Source: Mycobacterium sp. | GTDB taxonomy: Bacteria > Actinomycetota > Actinomycetes > Mycobacteriales > Mycobacteriaceae | NCBI GenBank assembly: GCA_026393245.1 | Contig: JAPLAO010000134.1 | Span: 1 to 45,972 of the forward strand | Length of the DNA: 45,972 nucleotides | Direction: 5' to 3' | In this document: in pieces, positions 10,246 to 18,193 of the stretch | How the letters are laid out: each line of letters begins with the position of its first letter | Position numbering within the stretch: position 1 is the stretch's first letter | Position numbers and translations under genes: made by a program | Notes under the pieces: model-generated | The model's input: the letters and a program-made list of their open reading frames with translations, nothing else | Database searches by the model: none | What the model was told of the DNA's origin: nothing

Positions 10246-11378
10246 CCTCGCCCGGCGCTGTCGGTCAGGGCGGACTCGTGGCCGGCACCGGAGTCGACCG
10301 GGTCCCGCCGCTGACTGGTGTTCGCGCCCTTGCCGCGCTCCTGGTGGTCGCCACCCACGCGGCGTACACCACCGGCAAGTACACCCACGGATACGTGGGA
10401 TTGGTGTTCTCGCGGATGGAGATCGGAGTACCGATCTTCTTCGTGCTGTCCGGGTTCCTATTGTTCGGCCCGTGGGTCAGGGCCGCCGTCGCGGGTGCGA
10501 CGGCGCCGTCGTTGCGTCGCTACGCGGGGCACCGCGTGCGGCGGATCATGCCCGCCTATGCCGTGACGGTGTTGGCCGCGTACCTGATCTATCATTTCCA
10601 CGACGCCGGGCCCAATCCTGGCCACTCCTGGAATGGTCTGCTGCGCAATCTCACCCTTACACAGGTCTACACCGACTCTTACCTGTTCTCCCATTTACAT
10701 CAGGGTCTGACCCAGATGTGGAGTCTCGCAGTCGAAGTGGCGTTCTACCTCACCCTCCCGGTCATCGCATACCTCTTACTGGTGGTGTTATGCCGGCGGC
10801 GCTGGAGGCCCGGTCTGTTGCTCGCAGGACTGGCGGGCCTGGCATTGATCAGCCCGGCATGGATGGTGCTGGTGCACACCGTTGATTTCCTGCCCGACGG
10901 TGCCAGGCTGTGGCTGCCGGGATATCTCGCGTGGTTCGTCGGCGGGATGATGCTGACGGTGCTGGCCGCTCTCGGTGTCCGGTGTCATTGGTTTCTCGCC
11001 GTGCCGTTGGCGGTGCTGTGTTACGTCATCGCCGCCACGCCGATCGCCGGTGAGGCGACGACTTCGCCGACCGGACTGGCGCAGGCGGTGGTCAAGATCG
11101 TGTTCTACGCGGTGATCGCGACACTGGTGGTTGCGCCACTTGCCCTGGGTAATCGGGGAGCGTACTCGCGACTGTTGGGTAGCAGGCCGATGGTGTGGCT
11201 GGGTGAGATCTCCTATGAGATCTTCCTGGTGCACCTCATCGTGATGGAGTTCGCGATGGTCGCGGTTCTGCACTGGCGGGTCTACACCGGTTCGATGCCG
11301 GCACTGTTCATCGTCACACTGGCGTTGACGATCCCGGTGGCATGGGTACTGCACCGGTTCACCCGGGTGCGTTCCTGA
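10242..11378 (+). CDS. acyltransferase 3 family membrane protein (Rv1254-like)
   Basis: A 378-residue multispanning protein with about 10 hydrophobic segments. The N-terminal signature of the acyltransferase-3 (OafA/NodX-like) family is present: LTGVRALAALLVVATHAAY, with the conserved Arg and the catalytic-type His in ATHA, then IGVPIFFVLSGFLLF. The C-terminal helices contain SYEIFLVHLIV, also typical. Such enzymes move acyl groups from acyl-CoA onto extracytoplasmic sugars or lipids; the acceptor is unknown. It is translationally coupled to deaD, although a functional link is not obvious. The 3' end overlaps the convergent tetR gene by 20 bp. Confidence 0.9.
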   Translation: MTSPGAVGQGGLVAGTGVDRVPPLTGVRALAALLVVATHAAYTTGKYTHGYVGLVFSRMEIGVPIFFVLSGFLLFGPWVRAAVAGATAPSLRRYAGHRVRRIMPAYAVTVLAAYLIYHFHDAGPNPGHSWNGLLRNLTLTQVYTDSYLFSHLHQGLTQMWSLAVEVAFYLTLPVIAYLLLVVLCRRRWRPGLLLAGLAGLALISPAWMVLVHTVDFLPDGARLWLPGYLAWFVGGMMLTVLAALGVRCHWFLAVPLAVLCYVIAATPIAGEATTSPTGLAQAVVKIVFYAVIATLVVAPLALGNRGAYSRLLGSRPMVWLGEISYEIFLVHLIVMEFAMVAVLHWRVYTGSMPALFIVTLALTIPVAWVLHRFTRVRS

Positions 11379-11934
11379 CCTTCGGCACCATCATCGGAAT
11401 CACGAAGTCCTCCAACATGGCTCGTTCATCGTCCGAATCGCGACCCGGTGAGATCAACAGTGACGTCAGCACCCGAATGAGCCAGCGTGCGCGCCGGTCG
11501 AGGTCGTCGCCGGCGTTCAGCGACTGCAGAAATCCGGCCGTCAAGGCCTGAATCACCGGGGATTCATCGGCCATCTCGGCGCCTAACGGGGTATCGGCGA
11601 ACCACGACGAGAGTGCGGGATTTTCTCGCACGAGGTCCAGTGCACCCGTCAGCCCCGCGAGCAGGAGCATCCGCGGATCGGCGATTCCGGCCAGGGTCGC
11701 TGCCAACTTCCGATGCACCATGCGTGCTTCCCGATGCACGAAGGCGTTATGGAGTGCCTCCCGGCTGTCGAAGTAGCGGTACAGCGTGGCCCGGGAACAC
11801 CCGGCGGCGCGGGCGATCTCATTCATCCCGACATCAGCAACATCGTGCTTGGCGAATAACTCGCCGGCGGCATCGAGAATCCGTTCCGCGGCCACCTCGG
11901 CACGTCGTGACCCCAGCCAGTCACTGCCGCTCAC
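11359..11934 (-). CDS. TetR-family transcriptional regulator (Rv1255c-like)
   Basis: From the GTG at 11934 the protein is 191 residues. The N-terminal helix-turn-helix is clear: ERILDAAGELFAKHDVADVG, then MNEIARAAGCSRATLYRYFD. The C-terminal ligand domain is variable. I chose the GTG start because it lies 1 nt after the cyp130 stop (TGA, C, GTG), the usual tight operon spacing; an upstream start would overlap cyp130. The gene is therefore the second gene of a cyp130-tetR unit, as in M. tuberculosis Rv1256c-Rv1255c. The palindrome at 13146-13165 over the cyp130 start is the likely operator, implying autoregulation and repression of the P450. Confidence 0.9.
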   Translation of the reverse strand: MSGSDWLGSRRAEVAAERILDAAGELFAKHDVADVGMNEIARAAGCSRATLYRYFDSREALHNAFVHREARMVHRKLAATLAGIADPRMLLLAGLTGALDLVRENPALSSWFADTPLGAEMADESPVIQALTAGFLQSLNAGDDLDRRARWLIRVLTSLLISPGRDSDDERAMLEDFVIPMMVPKVRNAPG

Positions 11935-11935
11935 G

Positions 11936-13147
11936 TCAGCACCGCACGGGCACCGATAACGGCCGGCGCACGTAACTGCCACCCGCCCACACGATTCCGG
12001 CCTCGTCGACCTCGAAGTCGGGGCAGCGGGCCAGCAGTTCGGTCAGGGCGATCCTCGATTGCATACGCGCGGCCGCGGCACCCAGGCAATGGTGCGCGCC
12101 GTGGCTGAACGTCAGGATGTTGCGCGGTCTGCGGGTCACATTCAGCTCGCCTGCGTCCGGACCGAACTGCCGCTCATCGCGGTTGGCCGACCCGTACAGC
12201 AGCAGCACCTTGCGTCCGGTCGGAATGGTGGTGTCCTCAATCGTCACGTCGCGGGTGACGGTACGGGCCAGGCCCTGCACCGGGGAGGTCAACCGCAGGA
12301 ACTCCTCGACGGCGTCGCTGATCAGCTCCGGTTGTCGTGCCAGCAGCTGGCGCTGATCGGGCCGCTGCTGCAGCAATTGCACTGCGCCGCCCAGCAATCC
12401 GGTGGTGGTGTCGTTGCCCCCGGTGACCATGGTGAAAGTGAAGGCCAGGATCGACAGCACACCCGCGACATCGCCGTCGGATCCGACGCCTGCCGCCACC
12501 AGATGCGAGACCGTGTCGTCACCCGGCTCACGTCGGCGGCGCTCGATCAGCTCGCTGAAGTAGCCCGCCATTGACAGCACTGCGTCACCGGCTCCCATCA
12601 CGCCGCTCGGACCGGAAGCACTCGCCGCCACGATGGCATCGGTCCATGCGTCGAACTTCGCCCTGTCCTCATCGGGCACCCCGAGATAGTGCGCCACCAC
12701 CATCGAGGGCAGTGGTTTGAACAGTTCGGCAATGATGTCCCCGCCGCCGCCTGCCCGTAATCGTTCGATGCGCTCGATGACGAACTCGCGCACCTTCGGC
12801 TCGACCACCTCGACCTGACGGGGAGTGAACCCGCGGGCGACGAGCTTGCGGAACTCGGTGTGAACGGGGGGATCCTGCATCACCATCGGCGGGTTGTCGG
12901 CCAGTCCGATGAGTTCCAACTCGTTGTAGTTCACGGTGAGGCCACCGGCCGAGGAGAAGGTCTCATGGTCGCGGGCGGCGCTCCAGATATCGGCATGCCG
13001 GGCCAGCACCCAATAGTGGTGTTCGGAGTGTGAGTCGACGTGGTGCACCGGGTCGGAGTCGCGGAGTTCCGCATACATCGGCCAGGGATCCGCCCAACTC
13101 TCGCCGCTGCGCAGCTCGAACCGAGGGTGAGACAAATTAGCCGTCAT
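11936..13147 (-). CDS. cyp130: cytochrome P450, CYP130-like
   Basis: A 403-residue soluble P450. The I-helix oxygen-activation motif is TGGNDTT (242-248), the K-helix ExxR is EFLR (282-285), and the heme-thiolate loop is FSHGAHHCLG with Cys354 as the iron ligand. Length and position next to a TetR gene and an FAD-linked oxidase match M. tuberculosis CYP130 (Rv1256c). It needs external electron donors (ferredoxin and reductase), none of which is encoded nearby. The natural substrate of CYP130 is not established. The ATG at 13147 is overlapped by a palindromic operator candidate. Confidence 0.93.
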   Translation of the reverse strand: MTANLSHPRFELRSGESWADPWPMYAELRDSDPVHHVDSHSEHHYWVLARHADIWSAARDHETFSSAGGLTVNYNELELIGLADNPPMVMQDPPVHTEFRKLVARGFTPRQVEVVEPKVREFVIERIERLRAGGGGDIIAELFKPLPSMVVAHYLGVPDEDRAKFDAWTDAIVAASASGPSGVMGAGDAVLSMAGYFSELIERRRREPGDDTVSHLVAAGVGSDGDVAGVLSILAFTFTMVTGGNDTTTGLLGGAVQLLQQRPDQRQLLARQPELISDAVEEFLRLTSPVQGLARTVTRDVTIEDTTIPTGRKVLLLYGSANRDERQFGPDAGELNVTRRPRNILTFSHGAHHCLGAAAARMQSRIALTELLARCPDFEVDEAGIVWAGGSYVRRPLSVPVRC

Positions 13148-13165
13148 GTCTTATCTATACGACAT
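13146..13165 (-). promoter_or_regulatory. TetR operator candidate over the cyp130 start
   Basis: A 20-bp imperfect palindrome with 16 of 20 positions paired: outer arms ATGTC/GACAT, inner arms TAT/ATA. On the minus strand it covers the TATAGA -10-like element and runs into the first two bases of the cyp130 ATG. Size and symmetry are typical of TetR-family sites, and the regulator gene is the next gene in the operon. Confidence 0.55.
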
Positions 13166-13190
13166 GGCGCGACACCACGTCAAGGGTGCG

Positions 13191-14558
13191 TCAGATGACC
13201 GCGCCCGGGTTGAGGATGCCGTCCGGGTCCAGAGCCACCTTGATGCGCCGGTTGAGTTCCATCGCTTCCGGCCCGAGCTGGCCGGCCAGCCAGGGTTTCT
13301 TCAGCCGACCCACACCGTGTTCGCCGGTGATGGTTCCGCCCAGCGCGATTGCCAAATCCATGATGTCGCCGAACGCCTTGTGCGCCCGGGCGGTCATCGC
13401 GGCGTCGCTAGCGTCGTACACGATCAGCGGGTGGGTGTTTCCGTCCCCGGCATGCGCAATGACCGAGATCATCAGCCCGGCGTCGGCGGCGATCTTCGCC
13501 ACCCCGCCTACCAGGTCGGCCAGCTTGGGCACCGGTACGCCGACATCCTCGAGTAGCAGTGAGCCCTTGGCCTCGACCGCTGGGATGGCGAGCCGGCGGG
13601 CTGCGACGAAGGCCTCTCCCTCCACCGGGTCATCCGTCGAAAAGCATTCGGTGGCGCCGGCGTCGGTGAACACCTGTGCCATGAACTCGGCATCCTGGGC
13701 TCCAGCGGGGCCGCGGTCGTCGGAGGCGGCGACCATCATGGCTGCGGCATTGCGGTCCAGGCCCATCCGCAGCTTGTCCTCCACGGCGTTGATCGCGACG
13801 CCGTCCATGAACTCCAGCATGGACGGGCGGATCTTCCGGGTGATGGTGACCACCGAACTTGTTGCGGCTTCCACCGAGTCGAAAGTGGCGACCACTGTGG
13901 CCGTGGTCGGCTGTGGCGGCAGCAGCCGCAGGGTCACCTCGGTGACCACTCCCAGGGTGCCCTCGCTGCCCACGAACAGTTTGGTCAGGCTCAGCCCGGC
14001 CACGTCCTTCAGGCGCGGTCCACCGAGTCGTACCGCAGTGCCGTCGGCCAGCACCACCTGCAGGCCCAATACGTAATCGGTGGTGACACCGTACTTGACG
14101 CAGCACAGTCCGCCGGCGTTGGTCGCGATGTTGCCACCGATGGAGCAAATCTCGTACGAGGAGGGATCCGGCGGATACCAGAGTCCCTGGGCCGCAACGG
14201 CTTTCTTCACTTCGACGTTGAGCAGTCCAGGCTGCGCGACGGCGGTTCGGGTGACCGGGTCGACGGTGATCTCGCGCATCTTCTCGGTCGACAGGACGAT
14301 TCCGCCGTCGACCGCCGTCGCCCCACCGGAGAGTCCGGTGCCCGCTCCGCGCGGGACCACCGGAACGCGGTGGGCGCTGGCCCAGCGCAGCACCGTCTGA
14401 ACCTGCTCGGTAGAGATTGGCCGCACCACCGCCAGCGGCGTGCCGGCGGCCGGGTCCCTGGCCCAGTCGTGGCGGTAGGAGGCAAGTATTTCCGGGTCGG
14501 TGACGACCACGCCAGCGCCCAGCTCGTCGATCAGAGCCGATAACGCGATCATCGTCAT
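13191..14558 (-). CDS. FAD-linked oxidase, D-2-hydroxyacid dehydrogenase-like (Rv1257c-like)
   Basis: A 455-residue flavoprotein, to my knowledge the same length as M. tuberculosis Rv1257c. The FAD-binding half shows RGAGTGLSGGA and GGNIATNAGGLCCVKYG. The C-terminal half shows HAGDGNTHPLIV and GEHGVGRLKKPW, motifs of the GlcD/LDHD group. It probably oxidises a D-2-hydroxyacid to a 2-oxoacid and passes electrons to an unidentified acceptor. The ATG at 14558 overlaps the stop of the upstream kinase-like gene (4-nt ATGA overlap), so they are translationally coupled; that partner is absent in M. tuberculosis as I know it. It resembles the 6487-7836 gene in motif order but the two are clearly diverged. 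Confidence 0.92.
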   Translation of the reverse strand: MTMIALSALIDELGAGVVVTDPEILASYRHDWARDPAAGTPLAVVRPISTEQVQTVLRWASAHRVPVVPRGAGTGLSGGATAVDGGIVLSTEKMREITVDPVTRTAVAQPGLLNVEVKKAVAAQGLWYPPDPSSYEICSIGGNIATNAGGLCCVKYGVTTDYVLGLQVVLADGTAVRLGGPRLKDVAGLSLTKLFVGSEGTLGVVTEVTLRLLPPQPTTATVVATFDSVEAATSSVVTITRKIRPSMLEFMDGVAINAVEDKLRMGLDRNAAAMMVAASDDRGPAGAQDAEFMAQVFTDAGATECFSTDDPVEGEAFVAARRLAIPAVEAKGSLLLEDVGVPVPKLADLVGGVAKIAADAGLMISVIAHAGDGNTHPLIVYDASDAAMTARAHKAFGDIMDLAIALGGTITGEHGVGRLKKPWLAGQLGPEAMELNRRIKVALDPDGILNPGAVI

Positions 14559-15292
14559 GGATTCTCCTCAGTGCGCGGCACGCCGTTCGTTACAGCGTAA
14601 AGCGCGGCGATGATCGCATCAACCGACTCCACAGTGGTCTGCTCATCGGTCCGCACGATCACGTCGTAGTCCAGTCCGTGCGAGTGACAGAGCTCACTGC
14701 TTCGCCGGGCCAATCCGAGTGGCCGTCCCTCGAGTTCGCCGTCTGCCCGTGAGGCTTCGCGACGCTCGAGTTCCTGCACCGAGCAGTAGACCCCGACCGA
14801 GAAGATGTGAGCCCCGGAATTCTCGAGGACGTCAAGGGCCTCATCGCACCAATCCTTGTCCTGGAGGAAGTGATCGATGATGAGATTCGTTCCCAGCCTC
14901 AGATGCTCACCCCAACCCCGGTGAATCCCGGACAGCAGTCGGCGGGTGTCGTCGCGCAGGACGAGACGTACTCGGAGGTGCCCGTCGCCGCGGGTCGCTG
15001 TTGCGGTCTCGTCGACGTACTCCCACGCGGCGTGGCCATCATGAGGTTCGCGTGACACGAGCCGGGTGATATCCCCGCCGGCGAGGGCCACGAAACTGAT
15101 GGGAAAGAGCGTGTCCGAGATCAACAGGACAACATCGTCGAACGCGACACTGGCGAAGGTGGTGCCGGCAGCGGCTTCGGTCAAACGCTCCTGCAGCGCG
15201 CGACACAGGGTCGACTTTCCCGACGAACTCGGCCCGTTGACGAGCAGCGCAACAGGCCTCGCTGCGACGGATTCACTCACGTCCGGATGCAC
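14555..15292 (-). CDS. chloramphenicol phosphotransferase-like P-loop kinase
   Basis: A 245-residue protein. The Walker A motif LLVNGPSSSGKSTL lies at about 15-30 and is followed by FDDVVLL, where an acidic residue acts in the family. The stretch GVYCSVQELERREASRADGE matches the CPT-family lid pattern (VxCxxxELExRExxRGD). True Cpt from Streptomyces phosphorylates chloramphenicol; most relatives have unknown substrates, so resistance is not established. It is longer than classic Cpt (about 178 residues). The GTG start at 15292 fits a leaderless promoter: TAGGAT lies 6 nt upstream (minus strand, 15304-15299). It overlaps the oxidase start by 4 nt and lies 35 bp downstream of vapC. Confidence 0.8.
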   Translation of the reverse strand: MHPDVSESVAARPVALLVNGPSSSGKSTLCRALQERLTEAAAGTTFASVAFDDVVLLISDTLFPISFVALAGGDITRLVSREPHDGHAAWEYVDETATATRGDGHLRVRLVLRDDTRRLLSGIHRGWGEHLRLGTNLIIDHFLQDKDWCDEALDVLENSGAHIFSVGVYCSVQELERREASRADGELEGRPLGLARRSSELCHSHGLDYDVIVRTDEQTTVESVDAIIAALYAVTNGVPRTEENP

Positions 15293-15327
15293 CGATTAAT
15301 CCTAGGAGCCGGTCGGCGCTCGAGGCG

Positions 15328-15741
15328 TCAGACCCCAACGACTTCGACCAGATGCTCGAGGCCCCGGAAATCCTCGGTGTTACGGGTGTAGAGCGGGAGT
15401 CCGGCTGCCATCGCGGTGGCGGCGATCAACAGGTCCACTGCCCGCGGGCCGCGGGCCTTGCGACCGGTTGCCGCGACCGCGGCATAGATGTGTCCGTAGG
15501 CGCGTGCGGCAGCGGAGTCGAAAGACAGCGGGTGAAACGTGGCCTCGGCCCGCTGGAGACGGTCCTGGCGTCTGGCCCGTTCCGCGCTGTCGCCGGCTGC
15601 GGGGGGGCCGGCGGCCAACTCGGCCATGGTCAGTGCGCTGACGGCCAATTCGTCGGGGAGACAGTCCGGATCGAGCTGATCGAGGTCGATGACGACTGAG
15701 GTGTCGATGAGTCCTCGGGGGTCGCGGCGAGGCTCAGCCAC
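15328..15741 (-). CDS. vapC: VapC-type PIN-domain ribonuclease toxin
   Basis: A 137-residue PIN domain with the expected acidic residues: Asp13 (LIDTSVVIDL), Glu41 (TMAELAAG), Asp103 (AVDLLIAATA) and Asp124 in TRNTEDF, with Asn121. VapC toxins cleave tRNA or rRNA in a Mg-dependent way when not bound by antitoxin. The GTG start at 15741 overlaps the vapB stop by 8 nt, the normal layout of mycobacterial VapBC pairs. The pair sits in a segment that interrupts M. tuberculosis-like gene order. The RNA target cannot be read from the sequence. Confidence 0.92.
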   Translation of the reverse strand: MAEPRRDPRGLIDTSVVIDLDQLDPDCLPDELAVSALTMAELAAGPPAAGDSAERARRQDRLQRAEATFHPLSFDSAAARAYGHIYAAVAATGRKARGPRAVDLLIAATAMAAGLPLYTRNTEDFRGLEHLVEVVGV

Positions 15742-15988
15742 GGGGGGTCAGGTCTTGGGTGGCGACGGCGTCCAAGTCGGCGCGAAGGCGGTCGAGATCG
15801 ACCCGGGGTGCGCCCCGGAAAGCCGCCACCGCTGCCGCCGCGCCGACGAACCGATCGCGGCGAAGGGGGGAAAGCTCCCCGACGGGAACCCCGTTGCGGG
15901 TCACGACGAAGGAGTGGCCGCGGTCTAGCTGGCGCATGATCTCCCCGCTGTTGTTGCGCAGCTCGCGTTGGGTGATCTCGGTAGCCAC
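15734..15988 (-). CDS. vapB: VapB antitoxin, Phd/YefM family
   Basis: An 84-residue antitoxin. The N-terminal DNA-binding region ITQRELRNNSGEIMRQLDRG followed by FVVTRNGVPVGEL is the Phd/YefM fold signature. The C-terminal part, rich in Arg, Asp and Ala, should wrap the toxin. The GTG at 15988 is 6 nt after a TACGCT -10 hexamer (minus strand, 16000-15995), so the transcript is probably leaderless. The operator at 15996-16016 overlaps this -10. Confidence 0.92.
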   Translation of the reverse strand: MATEITQRELRNNSGEIMRQLDRGHSFVVTRNGVPVGELSPLRRDRFVGAAAAVAAFRGAPRVDLDRLRADLDAVATQDLTPRG

Positions 15989-15995
15989 AGCCCGA

Positions 15996-16016
15996 GCGTA
16001 GCACGCCGTGCTACGC
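15996..16016 (-). promoter_or_regulatory. vapBC operator overlapping a leaderless promoter
   Basis: A perfect inverted repeat with 9-bp arms GCGTAGCAC and GTGCTACGC around GCC. It covers most of the TACGCT -10 element of vapB. This is the expected place for VapBC autorepression. Confidence 0.75.
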
Positions 16017-16047
16017 GCGGCTTGCGAGCGCCCTATTCACTCACGGA

Positions 16048-16107
16048 ATCACGGCCAGCGCGGGGCGCGCAGCCCGCGCCAGCGCGAGTGTGTCGGCACG
16101 CCGTGAT
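16048..16107. terminator. nested inverted repeat downstream of tap
   Basis: Outer arms ATCACGGC (16048-16055) and GCCGTGAT (16100-16107) enclose a GC-rich hairpin with arms GCGCGGG (16058-16064) and CCCGCGC (16073-16079). GCCAGCGCG also occurs twice in direct orientation (16054 and 16078). The element lies between the tap stop and the vapB promoter, both on the minus strand, and may terminate tap transcription. It could also be an intergenic palindromic repeat. Confidence 0.45.
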
Positions 16108-16118
16108 CGGCTCAAGCG

Positions 16119-17354
16119 TCAGGGGCTTGCCCGGTCCAACTCCCGCAGCGCGGGAACCCACGGGCAGGCCAGCGCGATCGCCAGAACCGGCAGCGCCAGG
16201 GCCAGGAACGCCACCCGAAGGCCGAAGGCGTCTACGAGTGGGCCCGCGATCATGAATCCGACCGGTCCGGCGGCGTACGCCATCGAGGTCATCACCCCCA
16301 CCACCCGGCCGCGCATCTGCTCGGGTGTTCGGGTCTGCATCACCGAGTTATAGATCGGGCCGATCGGCCCGTACACCAGGCCCACGATCGCCGAGAGCAC
16401 CAGGATCACCGGCAGCGGCGGCAGGAAGGCGATCACCGTCGCCCCGGCCCCGAAGGTGGCGACCGCGGTCAGCACCGTGGTGCGCTTGCTGGCGATGCGT
16501 GACAGCACCGTCCAACTCAGTGCGCCCACCAGGCCGCCGATCGACAGCGCCATCAACACCCAGCCCAGATGGGCGGGTTCGTTGCGATCGCTGAAGTACT
16601 TGGGGAACAACACACTTTCCATCGGCAGGTACAACCCGGTGACGGCCAACTCGAGCAGGCCGAGTGTCCGCAACACCCGGTTACCCCAGACGAAGCGCAG
16701 GCCCTCGAGCACACCGGAGACCACGCCGTCGGGTCGCTCATCGGGCTCGGGCCGATCAGCGCCCGGCAGGCGCAGCACCGCCATTGCCAGGATCGAGAGC
16801 CCGAACGCCGCGGCGGTGACCCACATGGTGTTGACGCCACCGAGAGTGGCGATCAGCAGACCGCCGATACCCGGACCGGTGATGTAGGCCAGATTGAAGG
16901 ATGCCTCGTAGACGCTGTTGGTGTGGTCCAGTGTCCAGTTCGCCCGACGCGCCGCCTCGGGCAACATCGACAGCCGCGCCGTCATACCGGCCGGATCGAA
17001 AAAGGCGCCCAGGGCGGCCAGTCCGGCCAGTGCCGCGGTGCTCAGTACTCCGGCGCCCAGGGTCAACGCCAACACCGGGATCGCAGCGACCGACACCGCA
17101 GACATCGCGTCGGCGAGCATGGCGATTCGGCGCCGTCCTAGGAAATCGACCGCCGTGCCCGCGATCACGGTGGCGAACAACAGCGGCAGTGTGCCCGCCC
17201 CGGCGACGATGGATGCCTCGGTGGCACTACCGGTGCGTTGCAATACCAGCCAGGGGAACGCGACCAGTGAGATGCCGTTGCCCGCCGCGGCCAGGAACGC
17301 CGAGAACAGGATCAGCAGCACCGGCCACCTCGACGTCCTCACTTCGAGCAGCAT
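16119..17354 (-). CDS. tap: MFS multidrug efflux pump, Tap-like (Rv1258c-type)
   Basis: From the ATG at 17354 the protein has 411 residues and about 12 hydrophobic helices. Start motif MLLEVRTSRWPVLLILFSAF leads straight into helix 1; any longer reading would run antisense through udgB. Loop 2-3 carries DFLGRRRIAMLAD, a motif A-like basic loop, and the C-terminal half has RTPEQMRGRVVGV. The size and position divergent from udgB match M. tuberculosis Rv1258c (Tap), a proton-driven pump affecting tetracycline and aminoglycoside susceptibility and belonging to the WhiB7 regulon. I could not find a convincing WhiB7 site; only 11 bp separate the tap and udgB starts, so any tap promoter lies inside udgB. 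Confidence 0.88.
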   Translation of the reverse strand: MLLEVRTSRWPVLLILFSAFLAAAGNGISLVAFPWLVLQRTGSATEASIVAGAGTLPLLFATVIAGTAVDFLGRRRIAMLADAMSAVSVAAIPVLALTLGAGVLSTAALAGLAALGAFFDPAGMTARLSMLPEAARRANWTLDHTNSVYEASFNLAYITGPGIGGLLIATLGGVNTMWVTAAAFGLSILAMAVLRLPGADRPEPDERPDGVVSGVLEGLRFVWGNRVLRTLGLLELAVTGLYLPMESVLFPKYFSDRNEPAHLGWVLMALSIGGLVGALSWTVLSRIASKRTTVLTAVATFGAGATVIAFLPPLPVILVLSAIVGLVYGPIGPIYNSVMQTRTPEQMRGRVVGVMTSMAYAAGPVGFMIAGPLVDAFGLRVAFLALALPVLAIALACPWVPALRELDRASP

Positions 17355-17359
17355 AGATT
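17354..17359 (+). promoter_or_regulatory. leaderless -10 of udgB (TAGATT)
   Basis: TAGATT fits TAnnnT and is followed by 6 nt and the GTG start of udgB at 17366. The hexamer overlaps the first base of the divergent tap start codon. Confidence 0.45.
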
Positions 17360-17365
17360 CGCGCC

Positions 17366-18193
17366 GTGCAGTTCCCTCACCCGCGCACCGGCGCGCGCTT
17401 CGACTCGCCGGTGCCGCCCGGGTCTGGCTGGCCCGGCGATCCGGCAACCACGAGTACCCCGCTGGCCCACGACGCCGGACAGGTGGCGGCACTGGCCGGT
17501 GCCGTTGCCGACCTCGCCGACCTCGACGCCGACGTCAGCGTCTGCCGCGCCTGTCCGCGATTGGTCGACTGGCGCGAGGACGTCGCGATGGCCAAGCGCA
17601 AAGCCTTTGCCGAACAGCCGTACTGGGGCCGGCCGGCGCCGGGTTGGGGTGCGGTGCGGCCGCGGATCCTGGTGCTCGGGTTGGCTCCGGCGGCCCACGG
17701 CGCCAATCGCACCGGCCGGGTCTTCACCGGTGACCGCTCCGGTGACCAGTTGTTCGCCGCGTTGCATCGCATCGGTCTGGTGAACTCGCCGGTCAGCGTC
17801 GACGCGGCAGACGGATTGCAGGCCAACGGAATTCGGGTAGCCGCAGCGGTGCGCTGCGCACCACCGGGCAACGCCCCGACACCGGCCGAGCGGTCGACGT
17901 GCCAGCCGTGGCTGGACGCCGAGTGGCGGTTGATCTCACCGCACGTGCGGGTGGTCGTCGCGCTGGGCGGATTTGCCTGGCAGGCCGCGTTGCGCCTGGT
18001 CGGTGAAAAGCTCACGCCCAAGCCGAAATTCGGCCACGGCGCAGTAGCGGAGTTCCCGTCCGGCCTGGTGTTGCTCGGGTGCTATCACCCGAGTCAGCAG
18101 AACATGTTCACCGGACGCCTTACGCCGGCGATGCTCGATGAGGTCTTCGTCGAGGCTGCCCGCTGGGCCGGCCTCAGGGCGTCAGCCGGATGA
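17366..18193 (+). CDS. udgB: type 5 uracil-DNA glycosylase UdgB
   Basis: A 275-residue DNA repair enzyme of the family 5 iron-sulfur UDGs. Four cysteines suitable for a 4Fe-4S cluster are visible: Cys60 and Cys63 (VCRACPRL), Cys164 ([10 protein letters not shown]) and Cys179 (STCQPWL). The active-site loop is [17 protein letters not shown] and the C-terminal motif is [10 protein letters not shown]. UdgB removes uracil, hypoxanthine and ethenocytosine from DNA, protecting the GC-rich genome from deamination. It matches M. tuberculosis Rv1259. Divergent from tap by 11 bp, and its 3' end overlaps the convergent DDN-like gene by 20 bp. Confidence 0.93.
   Translation: MQFPHPRTGARFDSPVPPGSGWPGDPATTSTPLAHDAGQVAALAGAVADLADLDADVSVCRACPRLVDWREDVAMAKRKAFAEQPYWGRPAPGWGAVRPRILVLGLAPAAHGANRTGRVFTGDRSGDQLFAALHRIGLVNSPVSVDAADGLQANGIRVAAAVRCAPPGNAPTPAERSTCQPWLDAEWRLISPHVRVVVALGGFAWQAALRLVGEKLTPKPKFGHGAVAEFPSGLVLLGCYHPSQQNMFTGRLTPAMLDEVFVEAARWAGLRASAG

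Noticed and set aside
16048-16107. Nested inverted repeat as an insertion-sequence end
   Set aside because: There is no transposase gene or second matching end nearby; a terminator or intergenic palindrome is simpler.
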